Below are positions 55,355 to 63,375 of a stretch of DNA of 64,000 nucleotides, in pieces. This DNA comes from Bacteroidota bacterium. Its GTDB lineage: Bacteria > Bacteroidota > Bacteroidia > Sphingobacteriales > Sphingobacteriaceae. Location of the stretch: positions 1 through 64,000 of the forward strand of contig JAMFRP010000013.1 in assembly GCA_026224775.1 (NCBI GenBank). Direction: 5' to 3'. Numbering within the stretch: position 1 is the first letter of the stretch; each line of letters starts with the position of its first letter. The notes under the pieces were generated by a model. It was not told the origin of the DNA. It saw only the letters and a program-made list of their open reading frames with translations, and made no database searches. Position numbers and translations under genes: made by a program.

Positions 55355-55558
55355 AATCAGACAAATAAAATGATTTATAATGTAAAGATAGGATTAGCGC
55401 CTTATTGTTACAGAAACGGTAAGAAATTTTAATATTATGGCATTAGCATTAATATTGAAATTAATATTGGCACGAATTATGAACAATATTCTGTAGGAAA
55501 CCCACATTGCAGTTAGGAATAGCCTGAATAAGGTTAAACAATTGTTGTGAGTTTTTTG

Positions 55559-55584
55559 CCCTTGCCGTGAGGCAGGGGTTTTTT
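55559..55584 (+). terminator. Orphan intrinsic terminator in front of a GT39 gene
   Basis: CCCTTGCC and GGCAGGGG pair over GTGA (one G-U pair), and TTTTTT follows. It stands 39 bases before the ATG at 55624 and reads in the gene's direction. No ORF ends just before it. It could be an attenuator or the end of a small RNA transcribed from 55400-55560. Confidence 0.65.
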
Positions 55585-55623
55585 ATTTTCGGATATTTGC
55601 CTGCAGATTATTTACTTTGCTGC

Positions 55624-57273
55624 ATGAAGGTACAAAACAAGCCGTTTTACTTATTATTGTTTGTTTTAGCGCTGATTGTAAATTTTTCGGGCATTAACGT
55701 AAAATTCTTCACCGACGACCCCGGGTTGTACGCATCCATCGCTAAAAACCTCATCTACAAAAAAGAATTCTTCGCGCTGTTTACCTATAACCAGGATTGG
55801 CTGGATAAACCGCATTTCCCATTTTGGATGGTGATGTGCAGCTTTAAACTGTTCGGCATTAGCCAATGGGCATACCGCCTGCCTGCACTATTATTTTTTA
55901 TGCTGAGTGCGCTGTATACCTGGCTCTTCAGTAAAAGGTATTACGGTACCGAAGTTGCAGCTATGGCGGTTTTAATTTTAATGACGTCGCTAAGCATCAT
56001 TATGAGCAATACCGATGTGCGCGCCGAACCTTACCTGATGGCTTTTGTTATCGGTAGCATATACCATGTTGCACGGTTGCATGAGCGTTATAAATTCTCC
56101 GACTTAATATTAGCGGCCCTGTTAACCGCCTGCGCCTTAATGACCAAGGGCTTGTTTGTAATGGTAGCCATTTATGGCGGTTTGTTAGGTCAGGTTTTAT
56201 TCGAGCGGAGGTTTACCAGTCTGTTTAATTTTAAGTGGCTGGCTTTAGCGGTATTGATAATTGTATTTATTTCGCCTGAGTTGTATGCTTTGTACATCCA
56301 GTTTGACGCGCACCCGGAGAAGCTGGTTTTCGGTACGCATCATGTATCGGGTATTAAATGGTTTTTGTGGGATAGCCAGTTCGGCAGGTTTGTAAATAAG
56401 GGGCCTATCACCCATAAATCGGGCGATGTATTTTTCTTTGTGCATACCCTGCTTTGGGCCTTCGCGCCCTGGTGCCTGATGTTTTACTACGCGGTGTTTA
56501 AGAACCTGAAAAGCATCTACCAAAAACAAAAACTAACCGAATATTATACCCTGTGCGGCGGCTTATTATTGCTGATATTATTTTCGCTGTCGAAATTCCA
56601 ATTACCGTTTTATACCAATACCATTTTCCCGCTATTCGCGGTGATTGCCGCACCTTATTGCTTTAAACAGTTGAGCAAGGCCGGCACCGCATTCAGATTG
56701 GTTGGGCAATGGGTTTATATCGTAGCATTCCCGGTTTTGGTATTGCTGATCAACTATTTTTCGAGTCCGGCTAAGGAGTTATGGTTTTATGTAGATGTGA
56801 TAGTCGCCTTGTTGGTAATTGCCCTCATCTGCTATAAAATAAAAATAAACCACATTAAGGTTTTCCTGCTAAATTGTACCGTTGTGTTATTTGTGAATTT
56901 CTATTTAAATACTGTTTTTTATGAGCAGATAACGGCTTACAAAGGCCAAATAACGGCTGCGGATTATTTGAACCAGCCTCAATTCGACCACCTGCATGTT
57001 TACTCGCTACGTACCGAGAACAATATCTTCCAGTTTTATAACCATAAGCACGTCGACTTTGTTCCTTTGGAGCAGTTCCAGAACTTTAAACCTGTTGATA
57101 GTGCTGTATTTTATGTAAACCAACCATCTATGGATATTTTGGTGCAGAGCCATGCTCAATTTAAAATACTACAAAGTTTTACTGATTATCCGCAGGAAAA
57201 CCTTTTGCCGAAGTTTATTAATAGGGCAACACGCGGTGAGGTGTTGGGTAAGGTTTATTTGATAGAGAAATAA
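55624..57273 (+). CDS. GT39-type (ArnT-like) membrane glycosyltransferase, 549 aa
   Basis: A paralogue of the protein at 46652: NFSGINVKFFTDDPGLYASI, NQDWLDKPHFPFWMVMCSFK, NTDVRAEPYLMAF and ACALMTKGLFVMV align with it throughout. About eleven membrane helices are present. It should transfer a sugar from a polyprenyl carrier outside the cytoplasmic membrane. ATG at 55624 is used; the earlier start at 55567 would lie inside the terminator-like hairpin. Confidence 0.9.
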   Translation: MKVQNKPFYLLLFVLALIVNFSGINVKFFTDDPGLYASIAKNLIYKKEFFALFTYNQDWLDKPHFPFWMVMCSFKLFGISQWAYRLPALLFFMLSALYTWLFSKRYYGTEVAAMAVLILMTSLSIIMSNTDVRAEPYLMAFVIGSIYHVARLHERYKFSDLILAALLTACALMTKGLFVMVAIYGGLLGQVLFERRFTSLFNFKWLALAVLIIVFISPELYALYIQFDAHPEKLVFGTHHVSGIKWFLWDSQFGRFVNKGPITHKSGDVFFFVHTLLWAFAPWCLMFYYAVFKNLKSIYQKQKLTEYYTLCGGLLLLILFSLSKFQLPFYTNTIFPLFAVIAAPYCFKQLSKAGTAFRLVGQWVYIVAFPVLVLLINYFSSPAKELWFYVDVIVALLVIALICYKIKINHIKVFLLNCTVVLFVNFYLNTVFYEQITAYKGQITAADYLNQPQFDHLHVYSLRTENNIFQFYNHKHVDFVPLEQFQNFKPVDSAVFYVNQPSMDILVQSHAQFKILQSFTDYPQENLLPKFINRATRGEVLGKVYLIEK

Positions 57274-57306
57274 GGGCGATTAATTGGTACGGTGAAATTA
57301 CCATGG

Positions 57307-57399
57307 GTGTTCGGAAGATCAAAAAAGTGGTCATGGAGCGTAGTCGAAGCATGCGGGCGGGCCTCTGCGCCTACCCTTCGACTACGCTCAGGGTGACAC
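57307..57399. repeat. Intergenic repeat, family D
   Basis: Second copy of the sequence at 53442-53529 (about 88% identical by eye), including its left flank. The gap 57274-57594 holds only this repeat and the next one. Confidence 0.88.
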
Positions 57400-57418
57400 C
57401 CACTACACATAAAGCGAT

Positions 57419-57521
57419 TTGTCATTCTGAGGAACGAAGAATCTTCTTCGATATGCATAGCGGCCTTCCATGCCCGTTTGTCGCTTTTAGAAGATTCTTC
57501 ACTCCGTTCAGAATGACAAAA
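57419..57521. repeat. Palindromic intergenic repeat, family C
   Basis: Arms TTTGTCATTCTGAGGAACGA and ...CTCCGTTCAGAATGACAAA, with inner AGAATCTTCTTCG mirrored by AGAAGATTCTTC. Confidence 0.88.
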
Positions 57522-57594
57522 TTTTAATTATATTCGTTTAAACCTAGCACTATCATCGTATAAAGGAGTCTATCAAAAATAAAACATAATCAAA

Positions 57595-57954
57595 ATGACA
57601 GCTATAACAACAATCGCATCCCGCCTTATTGAATTATGCAATGCAGGCCAATTTGTGGATGCTTATACCGAACTTTTTAGCGACAATGCCATCAGTATTG
57701 ACCCCATTGCAGGCCCTGAACCGATTAAAGGGTTACAGGCACTAATACAAAGGGAGCAGGATTTCTTAGCCAATACTGAAATACATGAGGTAAAAGTATC
57801 CGATGCCATTTCTACAGGCAGCTATTTTAGTGTCATTTTTTCGTTGCACATCACGCCAAAAGGTGGCGACAGTCGGCGTGTGGTAGAACTCGCTGTTTAT
57901 AAGGTTGAGAACGGCAAGATTGTGAGTCAGCAGTTTTTTATTGATAGAAACTGA
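57595..57954 (+). CDS. SnoaL/NTF2-like domain protein, 119 aa
   Basis: A single NTF2-fold domain: ASRLIELCNAGQFVDAYTEL at the start, then GPEPIKGLQALIQREQDFLA and VELAVYKVENGKIVSQQFFI at the end. Such proteins are small enzymes or binding proteins; the catalytic residues vary too much to assign a reaction. It is soluble and stands alone. Confidence 0.85.
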   Translation: MTAITTIASRLIELCNAGQFVDAYTELFSDNAISIDPIAGPEPIKGLQALIQREQDFLANTEIHEVKVSDAISTGSYFSVIFSLHITPKGGDSRRVVELAVYKVENGKIVSQQFFIDRN

Positions 57955-58086
57955 ATTGGAAGTGGTGCGGTGAAAATGCCGACAGCAGGCTGAAATAATA
58001 TTGTATACCGCAGGGTACTCTCCGAGAGCCCCTGCGGAGACTGAGATTCAAATGTTCGATATATAGAAACTAATGACAGCTTGTAT

Positions 58087-58881
58087 TTATTGACAAGGGT
58101 TTTGAAGCCACATAATTGAATTATCTTTTCTGATTCTTAATATTCTTATAGGTTCACCTACCTCATTTGGATTTTTGTTGATTTCTAAGCCCATAAAAAA
58201 ATTTAAATTTTCAACGGAATACATATTAGTTATAATATGGCCGTTTTTAAAAAAATTAAGTATTTCGTCAGTGTGCCCTAACGGGCCTATTAAATACCTT
58301 GATGGGTTGATATTCTCATTCAAATGGTTATCAATCTTTGTAGGTATTATCTTCCAATTATTTATATCGCCCACTATGGTAAGATACCAAGATATATAAT
58401 TAGGTTTATCGTTTATAAATCCTGTCATAAATATCTGAAATAAACCATTGGTTTTTATACTATCAAAGAATTGACCCCCATTTTTAGAATTGAAAATTGG
58501 TGTATAAATGTCTTTTAGTCGTGATGAAGCTACTGAATTATAAAGTTTGAAATAGTCTTCAAAAGATTGTTTGTTTTTTAACACAGATTTCATTTCGTCA
58601 TCAGCATTAAAAATATTTTCTCCTGTAATTGGGTTGAACATTGTGGTAGATCCTGCAAATCCATAAACTACCTCATTTTCAGAATGTATTTTACATACAG
58701 TATCATAATTTGAAGTATTGTTCCAATAATTATCATCACGTCTTTTTGAATCAGCTACTACTACTATTAAGGTATCTGATATTACAGTAAAAATTGTTGT
58801 ACCACTACGTACGCCAATTGGCAGCCCATCCTGAGAGAAAGAATACATTGGGAAGAAAATCAATAAAAGAAAAAATTTCAT
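58087..58881 (-). CDS. Secreted protein with a proteasome/HslV-like (Ntn-hydrolase) N-terminus, 264 aa
   Basis: A signal peptide (MKFFLLLIFFPMYSFS) is followed by SGTTIFTVISDTLIVVVADS, which reads like the first strands of a proteasome beta or HslV subunit. Gly27-Thr28 would be the self-cleavage site with Thr28 as nucleophile, Asp44 in ADS corresponds to Asp17 (16 residues later, as in proteasomes) and Lys64 in CKIHSENEVVYGFAGST corresponds to Lys33. GFAGST is also found in HslV. The C-terminal VGEPIRILRIRKDNSIMWLQ fits the last strands of the fold. The gene is more AT-rich than its neighbours, which hints at transfer. Family match is from visible motifs only; function is unknown. Confidence 0.65.
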   Translation of the reverse strand: MKFFLLLIFFPMYSFSQDGLPIGVRSGTTIFTVISDTLIVVVADSKRRDDNYWNNTSNYDTVCKIHSENEVVYGFAGSTTMFNPITGENIFNADDEMKSVLKNKQSFEDYFKLYNSVASSRLKDIYTPIFNSKNGGQFFDSIKTNGLFQIFMTGFINDKPNYISWYLTIVGDINNWKIIPTKIDNHLNENINPSRYLIGPLGHTDEILNFFKNGHIITNMYSVENLNFFMGLEINKNPNEVGEPIRILRIRKDNSIMWLQNPCQ

Positions 58882-58971
58882 AACAAGGCGATAGTGGTTA
58901 AGTCTCTAATGTATGATTATTAAATCTTTATGTAGTATCTTAATTTTCACCTCTGTTCCAACTCATATATA

Positions 58972-59035
58972 ATTCCCCTCTTGAGAGTAATAGCCCACCA
59001 TATGACAGCTGGGCTATTACTCTCAAGAGGGGAAT
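58972..59035. repeat. Perfect 26-bp palindrome, family A repeat
   Basis: Arms 58972-58997 and 59010-59035 are exactly complementary, with a 12-base loop. The outer 15 bases (ATTCCCCTCTTGAGA) match the element at 11724-11817, but the inner part differs. It lies between the FAA hydrolase gene's stop and the promoter side of the proteasome-like gene. Confidence 0.92.
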
Positions 59036-59052
59036 CGCTCTGACCCAAGCTT

Positions 59053-60066
59053 TTAAATACTTGGTTCGCCTATTTTTTTCAACTCCAATATCGAAAAATC
59101 ACTATCTGATTGTTTGATGATATTGCCCAGCATGCCCAGTCCACTAACTTCTAATTCAACCAAATCATTAGGTTGCAGCCACTGGGGTTGGTAGTTGGGG
59201 TTGTTTAATTTGCCGGTGCCGTTCAGCTCCAGGAAGCAACCTGTACCTACGGTACCGGAACCAATCACATCGCCGGGGAAAACATCGCAGCCATAGGCGC
59301 AGCGTTCAATGATCTCGGCGAAAGTCCAGTCCATATCCGCCATCGTACCTGCTGAAACTTGCTTACCATTTACATGGCATGCCATTTTTAAATTATAACT
59401 ATTACCAGTATGGCCGGGCTTGGTTTTAACCTTGTAAGCTTCCAACTCATCAGGCGTAACTAACCATGGACCAATAACCGTAGAAAAATCCTTCCCCTTA
59501 GCCGGACCAAGGTTGAGCAACATCTCCTCCATTTGCAGGGTGCGGGCGCTCATATCATTCATGATCATGTAACCTGCGATGAAGCTGTCCGCCTCGGCAG
59601 CACGGACGTTTCGTCCTTTTTTATTGAGTACCACGGCTACTTCCAGCTCAAAATCCAACTGCTGGAAATGGTCGGGCATACATTCAACTTCGCCGGGCCC
59701 TTGTATGGCGTTATGGTTGGTGAAATAAAATATCGGGTACTGGTCGAACTCAGCTATCATCCCCACTCCCCTGTTGCGGCGCGCAGTTTCCACATGTTGA
59801 CGGAAGGCATAACCATCCCGGCATGATGTGGGGTGCGGAACGGGGGCTATCAACTCAAAAAATAGCTCTTCGCGAGCTTCCAGTTCGCCTGTGCTGATGG
59901 TGGTGTTTACCTTTTGCGCGCGCTCCATCAGCTCATCACCACCCCACAAAAATCCGCTCATATTATCGGGTATCAGCTTATCGCAGGAGTTTAAATTATA
60001 AATATGCCCGTTTATGTAAATACCAAGGTGCTCCCGGTCTTCGGTTTTGTAGGATACTAATTTCAT
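59053..60066 (-). CDS. Fumarylacetoacetate hydrolase-family protein, 337 aa
   Basis: The FAA hydrolase fold is shown by QLDFELEVAVVLNKKGRN (metal ligands Glu), FIAGYMIMNDMSARTLQ and LGPAKGKDFSTVIGPWLV. It would split fumarylacetoacetate into fumarate and acetoacetate, the last step of tyrosine catabolism, which suits the divergent hmgA and hppD. The 337-residue length is shorter than the mammalian enzyme, as usual for this bacterial group. ATG at 60066 is chosen over an upstream TTG. Maleylacetoacetate isomerase is not in the window. Confidence 0.93.
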   Translation of the reverse strand: MKLVSYKTEDREHLGIYINGHIYNLNSCDKLIPDNMSGFLWGGDELMERAQKVNTTISTGELEAREELFFELIAPVPHPTSCRDGYAFRQHVETARRNRGVGMIAEFDQYPIFYFTNHNAIQGPGEVECMPDHFQQLDFELEVAVVLNKKGRNVRAAEADSFIAGYMIMNDMSARTLQMEEMLLNLGPAKGKDFSTVIGPWLVTPDELEAYKVKTKPGHTGNSYNLKMACHVNGKQVSAGTMADMDWTFAEIIERCAYGCDVFPGDVIGSGTVGTGCFLELNGTGKLNNPNYQPQWLQPNDLVELEVSGLGMLGNIIKQSDSDFSILELKKIGEPSI

Positions 60067-60154
60067 GGTTATAATGGTTGGTTCACTCAAAGCTAAGGTT
60101 TTTTGTTGATTGGTTGGATGCTTGATTGGGTTGATTTTATTTGTTGAAAAGTTA

Positions 60155-60215
60155 ACTCACCCCGACTACGCTACGCTGGTCGACCCTCTCTCCGCCTGCG
60201 GCGCATAGAGGGTGA
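60155..60215. repeat. Intergenic repeat, family E
   Basis: CACCCCGACTACGCTACGCT and ACCCTCTCTCCGCCTGCGGC followed by GCATAGAGGGTG, with an inner ACCCTCT/AGAGGGT inverted pair. Only one copy is in the window; it is listed as a repeat because of its palindromic, GC-rich make-up in AT-rich surroundings. Confidence 0.5.
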
Positions 60216-60479
60216 AAACACGTAAAAATCATGCATTTTTTTATATTTTTCATTACTTTTTTGATCGATTTCGGGCGTTTTTCGGGCGAAAATGAGTTGC
60301 TTTTTGGCTAAAACCACCTGGATTTCGGCTTAAAATCAATGTAAAATCGTCGTTTTCATAATGTTTTAGGGGCTTTTTAGGGCTAAAAGTGTACCAAATG
60401 TACCATGTGTCTCATTTGTACCGTGGTACGGCACGCACCATTCAACCTAATCAACTACTCACCACTCAACCAAAAAAAG

Positions 60480-60511
60480 CTTGCATATTAAACATTTAAA
60501 GCCTAATTTTG
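60480..60511 (+). promoter_or_regulatory. Promoter of the hmgA-hppD transcript
   Basis: CTTG (60480-60483), a 20-base spacer and TAATTTTG (60504-60511) match the Bacteroidota promoter with one change. Transcription would start around 60518, about 230 bases before hmgA and directly before the small ORF at 60523. Confidence 0.65.
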
Positions 60512-60522
60512 ATTAAACCATT

Positions 60523-60630
60523 ATGAGCATACAAAAGCACTTTTATTTTTCCCTCGGCCTCACTTCAATGAGTGATGCTTCTTCTTTCAGGGATGCTATG
60601 CTCAGTTCTATCGTACTGGCACAGTACTAA
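60523..60630 (+). CDS. Candidate 35-residue leader peptide upstream of hmgA
   Basis: ATG at 60523 opens a frame MSIQKHFYFSLGLTSMSDAS continued by SFRDAMLSSIVLAQY and TAA. It starts only about 5 bases after the predicted transcription start, so it would be translated nearly leaderless. It has a cluster of aromatic residues (HFYF) and ends with Tyr, which is notable in front of tyrosine-catabolic genes, but this may be chance. No hydrophobic helix is present. It may be a leader ORF or non-coding. Confidence 0.45.
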   Translation: MSIQKHFYFSLGLTSMSDASSFRDAMLSSIVLAQY

Positions 60631-60748
60631 TTACCTCTTTTCAGGGATAAAATTTTCATTGTCGGATTGATCCGGCGCATTCGCGCTATTTCCTGCTTTT
60701 TTAAACTTTAAAGTTTGTAAACTGTTAATAATAAACCAATTATTAGTT

Positions 60749-61906
60749 ATGCCTATTTACCACACATTAGGAAAAATTCCGCCAAAGCGGCATACGCAGT
60801 TCCGTAAGCCCGATGGAACTTTATACGCTGAAGAACTGGTATCAACCGAAGGGTTCTCCAGCTTGTACTCGTTGGTTTATCATGCCTATCCGCCCACTAT
60901 TGTTAAGGAGCTGGGCGAGCCATATTCGGTTGAACCTAAGATCGCCCGCGAAAAGCATTTGAAGCATACCAGCCTCATCGGTTTCAACGTAGCACCCGAG
61001 GATGATTACCTGAAAAGCCGCAAACCAATGCTGGTTAACAGCGACTTGCATATCTCGCTGGCGGCCCCGCGCAAATCCATGACCGACTACTTCTACAAGA
61101 ATAGTCAGGCGGATGAGATAATTTTCATCCACCAGGGATCAGGGACACTGAAAACCGGCTTTGGGAAAATCAAGTTCGCTTATGGTGATTATGTGATCAT
61201 TCCTCGAGGTACCATTTACCAGTTGGAGTTCGACACGCCGGATAATCGTTTGTTTATAGTGGAGAGCTTTAGCCCTATCCGCCCGCCAAAGCGCTACCGG
61301 AATGAATACGGGCAGTTAATGGAACATTCGCCTTATTGTGAGCGCGACATTAAGCGCCCAACTGATCTGGAAACCCACGACGAGAAAGGCGACTTTAAAG
61401 TCCTCATCAAAAAGCAGGGATTAATCTACCCATATACCTACGGTACACACCCGTTTGATTTTATTGGCTGGGACGGTTTCCATTACCCATGGGCGCTATC
61501 CATACACGATTTTGAGCCGATAACAGGCAGGTTACATCAACCACCACCGGTACATCAGACATTTGAGGGCAATAACTTCGTGCTCTGCTCATTTGTACCA
61601 CGCAAGTTTGATTATCACCCGCTATCCATCCCTGCGCCATACAACCACAGTAATGTAGATAGCGACGAGGTGCTATATTACGTAGATGGTGACTTTATGA
61701 GCCGCAAGCATGTGGTTAAAGGGCAAATCACGCTACATCCCGGTGGCATACCACACGGACCATCGCCCGGCTCGGTTGAAAAATCAATAGGCAAGGAATC
61801 AACAGAGGAATTAGCCGTGATGATAGACCCGTTCCGCCCGCTGATGATCACCGAGGAGGCAATTAAAATAGAAGACCCGAATTATTATAAAGGCTGGGCA
61901 GAATAA
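60749..61906 (+). CDS. hmgA: Homogentisate 1,2-dioxygenase
   Basis: A 385-residue cupin dioxygenase. The iron site is visible in YNHSNVDSDEVLYYVDGDFM (His and Glu six residues apart) and in HPGGIPHGPSPG (second His), as in the human enzyme. The substrate side has HQPPPVHQTFEGNNFVLCSF. It opens the ring of homogentisate to maleylacetoacetate. It is shorter than the human protein (about 445 aa), as in Bacteroidota. HPPD, the preceding step, follows downstream. Confidence 0.96.
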   Translation: MPIYHTLGKIPPKRHTQFRKPDGTLYAEELVSTEGFSSLYSLVYHAYPPTIVKELGEPYSVEPKIAREKHLKHTSLIGFNVAPEDDYLKSRKPMLVNSDLHISLAAPRKSMTDYFYKNSQADEIIFIHQGSGTLKTGFGKIKFAYGDYVIIPRGTIYQLEFDTPDNRLFIVESFSPIRPPKRYRNEYGQLMEHSPYCERDIKRPTDLETHDEKGDFKVLIKKQGLIYPYTYGTHPFDFIGWDGFHYPWALSIHDFEPITGRLHQPPPVHQTFEGNNFVLCSFVPRKFDYHPLSIPAPYNHSNVDSDEVLYYVDGDFMSRKHVVKGQITLHPGGIPHGPSPGSVEKSIGKESTEELAVMIDPFRPLMITEEAIKIEDPNYYKGWAE

Positions 61907-61923
61907 AATTTAACCCACTTTTT

Positions 61924-62009
61924 TGTCATTGCGAGCGATAGCGTGGCAATCGCACAAAAGCAAGGTAAACATGCAAAGTTCGCGATTGCTTCGTTCCTCG
62001 CAATGACAT
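61924..62009. repeat. Palindromic intergenic repeat, family B (diverged)
   Basis: Right arm CGCGATTGCTTCGTTCCTCG onward is standard; the left arm has GAGCGATAGCGTGGCAATCG instead of the usual GAGGAACGAAGCAATCG. It lies between hmgA and hppD, directly upstream of the hppD start. Confidence 0.88.
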
Positions 62010-62034
62010 GATGAAAAAATATAAAAGACAAACC

Positions 62035-63159
62035 ATGCAAACACAAACATTAGATAAACCAACCCAAACAACTGATTTTTTACCTTTGAACGGTACTGAT
62101 TATGTTGAATTCTATGTAGGCAACGCCAAGCAGGCTGCCCATTATTATAAAACCGCTTTCGGCTTTCAGGATCTGGCTTATTCAGGCCCTGAGACTGGCG
62201 TGCGTGACAAGGCTTCGTATGTATTACAACAAGGCAAAATCCGCCTGGTGTTAACTACGCCTTTGCATTCGGAGCACCCCATCGCGGAGCATATTAAAAA
62301 ACACGGCGATGGTGTAAAAATACTGGCCCTTTGGGTTGATGATGCTTACGACGCATTTCAGCAGACGGTAAGTCGTGGAGCAAAACCGTACCAAAAGCCA
62401 CAAACATTTACCGATGAGCACGGCGAAGTTCGCACCAGCGGCATCATGCTTTATGGCGATACCGTGCACATGTTCATCGAGCGCAAAAATTATAAGGGAT
62501 TATTTTTACCGGGTTATAAGAAACTGGAAACACACTATAATCCAACCGATACGGGCCTTTTATATGTAGACCATTGCGTAGGCAACGTAGGCTGGCATAA
62601 AATGAACCAATGGGTTGATTTTTATGCAGATGTAATGGGGTTCAAGAATATTTTAACCTTTGATGATAAAATGATCTCTACCGAATATTCAGCCTTGATG
62701 AGCAAGGTAATGAGCAACGGTAATGGTTATGTTAAGTTCCCGATAAATGAGCCGGCGGAAGGCAAAAAGAAATCTCAAATTGAAGAATATCTGGAGTTTT
62801 ACGAAGGTGAAGGCGTACAGCACATGGCTTTAGCTACGCACGATATTGTAAAAACCGTAACCGACCTGCAAAGCCGCGGTGTAGAATTTTTAACAGTGCC
62901 TACCTCCTACTATGACGAGTTAACCGATCGTGTTGGCCATATTGATGAGGATTTGGGACCGCTAAAAGAACTGGGCATTTTAGTTGACCGTGATGATGAA
63001 GGATATTTACTACAGATTTTCACCAAACCGGTTGAAGACAGGCCAACTTTATTCTTCGAGATCATCCAGCGTAAAGGCGCTAAATCATTTGGTGCAGGCA
63101 ACTTCAAGGCACTATTTGAAGCCATTGAGCGCGAACAGGATTTGAGAGGAAATTTATAA
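62035..63159 (+). CDS. hppD: 4-Hydroxyphenylpyruvate dioxygenase
   Basis: Two vicinal-oxygen-chelate domains. The first (DYVEFYVGNAKQAAHYYKTA) is non-catalytic; the second holds the iron ligands His in YVDHCVGNVG, His in QHMALATHDI and Glu in LFFEIIQRKGAKSFGAGNFK, the last also being the family's C-terminal signature. It makes homogentisate from 4-hydroxyphenylpyruvate. ATG at 62035 (374 aa) is chosen; an earlier ATG at 62008 falls at the end of the family B repeat. A strong terminator follows, so hmgA-hppD is a complete operon. Confidence 0.97.
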   Translation: MQTQTLDKPTQTTDFLPLNGTDYVEFYVGNAKQAAHYYKTAFGFQDLAYSGPETGVRDKASYVLQQGKIRLVLTTPLHSEHPIAEHIKKHGDGVKILALWVDDAYDAFQQTVSRGAKPYQKPQTFTDEHGEVRTSGIMLYGDTVHMFIERKNYKGLFLPGYKKLETHYNPTDTGLLYVDHCVGNVGWHKMNQWVDFYADVMGFKNILTFDDKMISTEYSALMSKVMSNGNGYVKFPINEPAEGKKKSQIEEYLEFYEGEGVQHMALATHDIVKTVTDLQSRGVEFLTVPTSYYDELTDRVGHIDEDLGPLKELGILVDRDDEGYLLQIFTKPVEDRPTLFFEIIQRKGAKSFGAGNFKALFEAIEREQDLRGNL

Positions 63160-63181
63160 TTGAATAGTTCACAATTTATAT

Positions 63182-63221
63182 AAAGAAAAGCCCCAATCAT
63201 AAGTTGGGGCTTTTCTTTTTT
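63182..63221 (+). terminator. Intrinsic terminator after hppD
   Basis: AAAGAAAAGCCCCAA pairs with TTGGGGCTTTTCTTT over an eight-base loop and ends in a T tract. Confidence 0.93.
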
Positions 63222-63375
63222 GCTGTTGTCATAATAATGTTCTAAAGCTTTCTTCTTTCGGTATCATGGCTCTTGAATCTTGGTTCTTGCTTCTCCAATC
63301 CTAACTAATCATCAATTAACTACCAAACTCATAGGTATTTTACTAATTTCGCTACCTCATACGCTTAATTATAAA

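Larger units (their letters stand above)
60067..60748. other. Divergent intergenic region of the tyrosine catabolism genes
   Basis: A 682-base region. It contains a family E repeat (60155-60215: CCCCGACTACGCTACGCTGG and CTCTCTCCGCCTGCGGCGCA), a stretch of T-rich, TGTACC-rich DNA (about 60370-60430), degenerate words ACCATTCAACCTAATCA (60440-60475), a promoter (60480-60511) and a 35-codon ORF (60523-60630). Confidence 0.6.

Noticed and set aside
60215..60430. Possible gene in the T-rich region between the FAA hydrolase and hmgA
   Set aside because: All frames hold stops within short distances; only TGTACC words recur, which may be binding sites but are too irregular to call.
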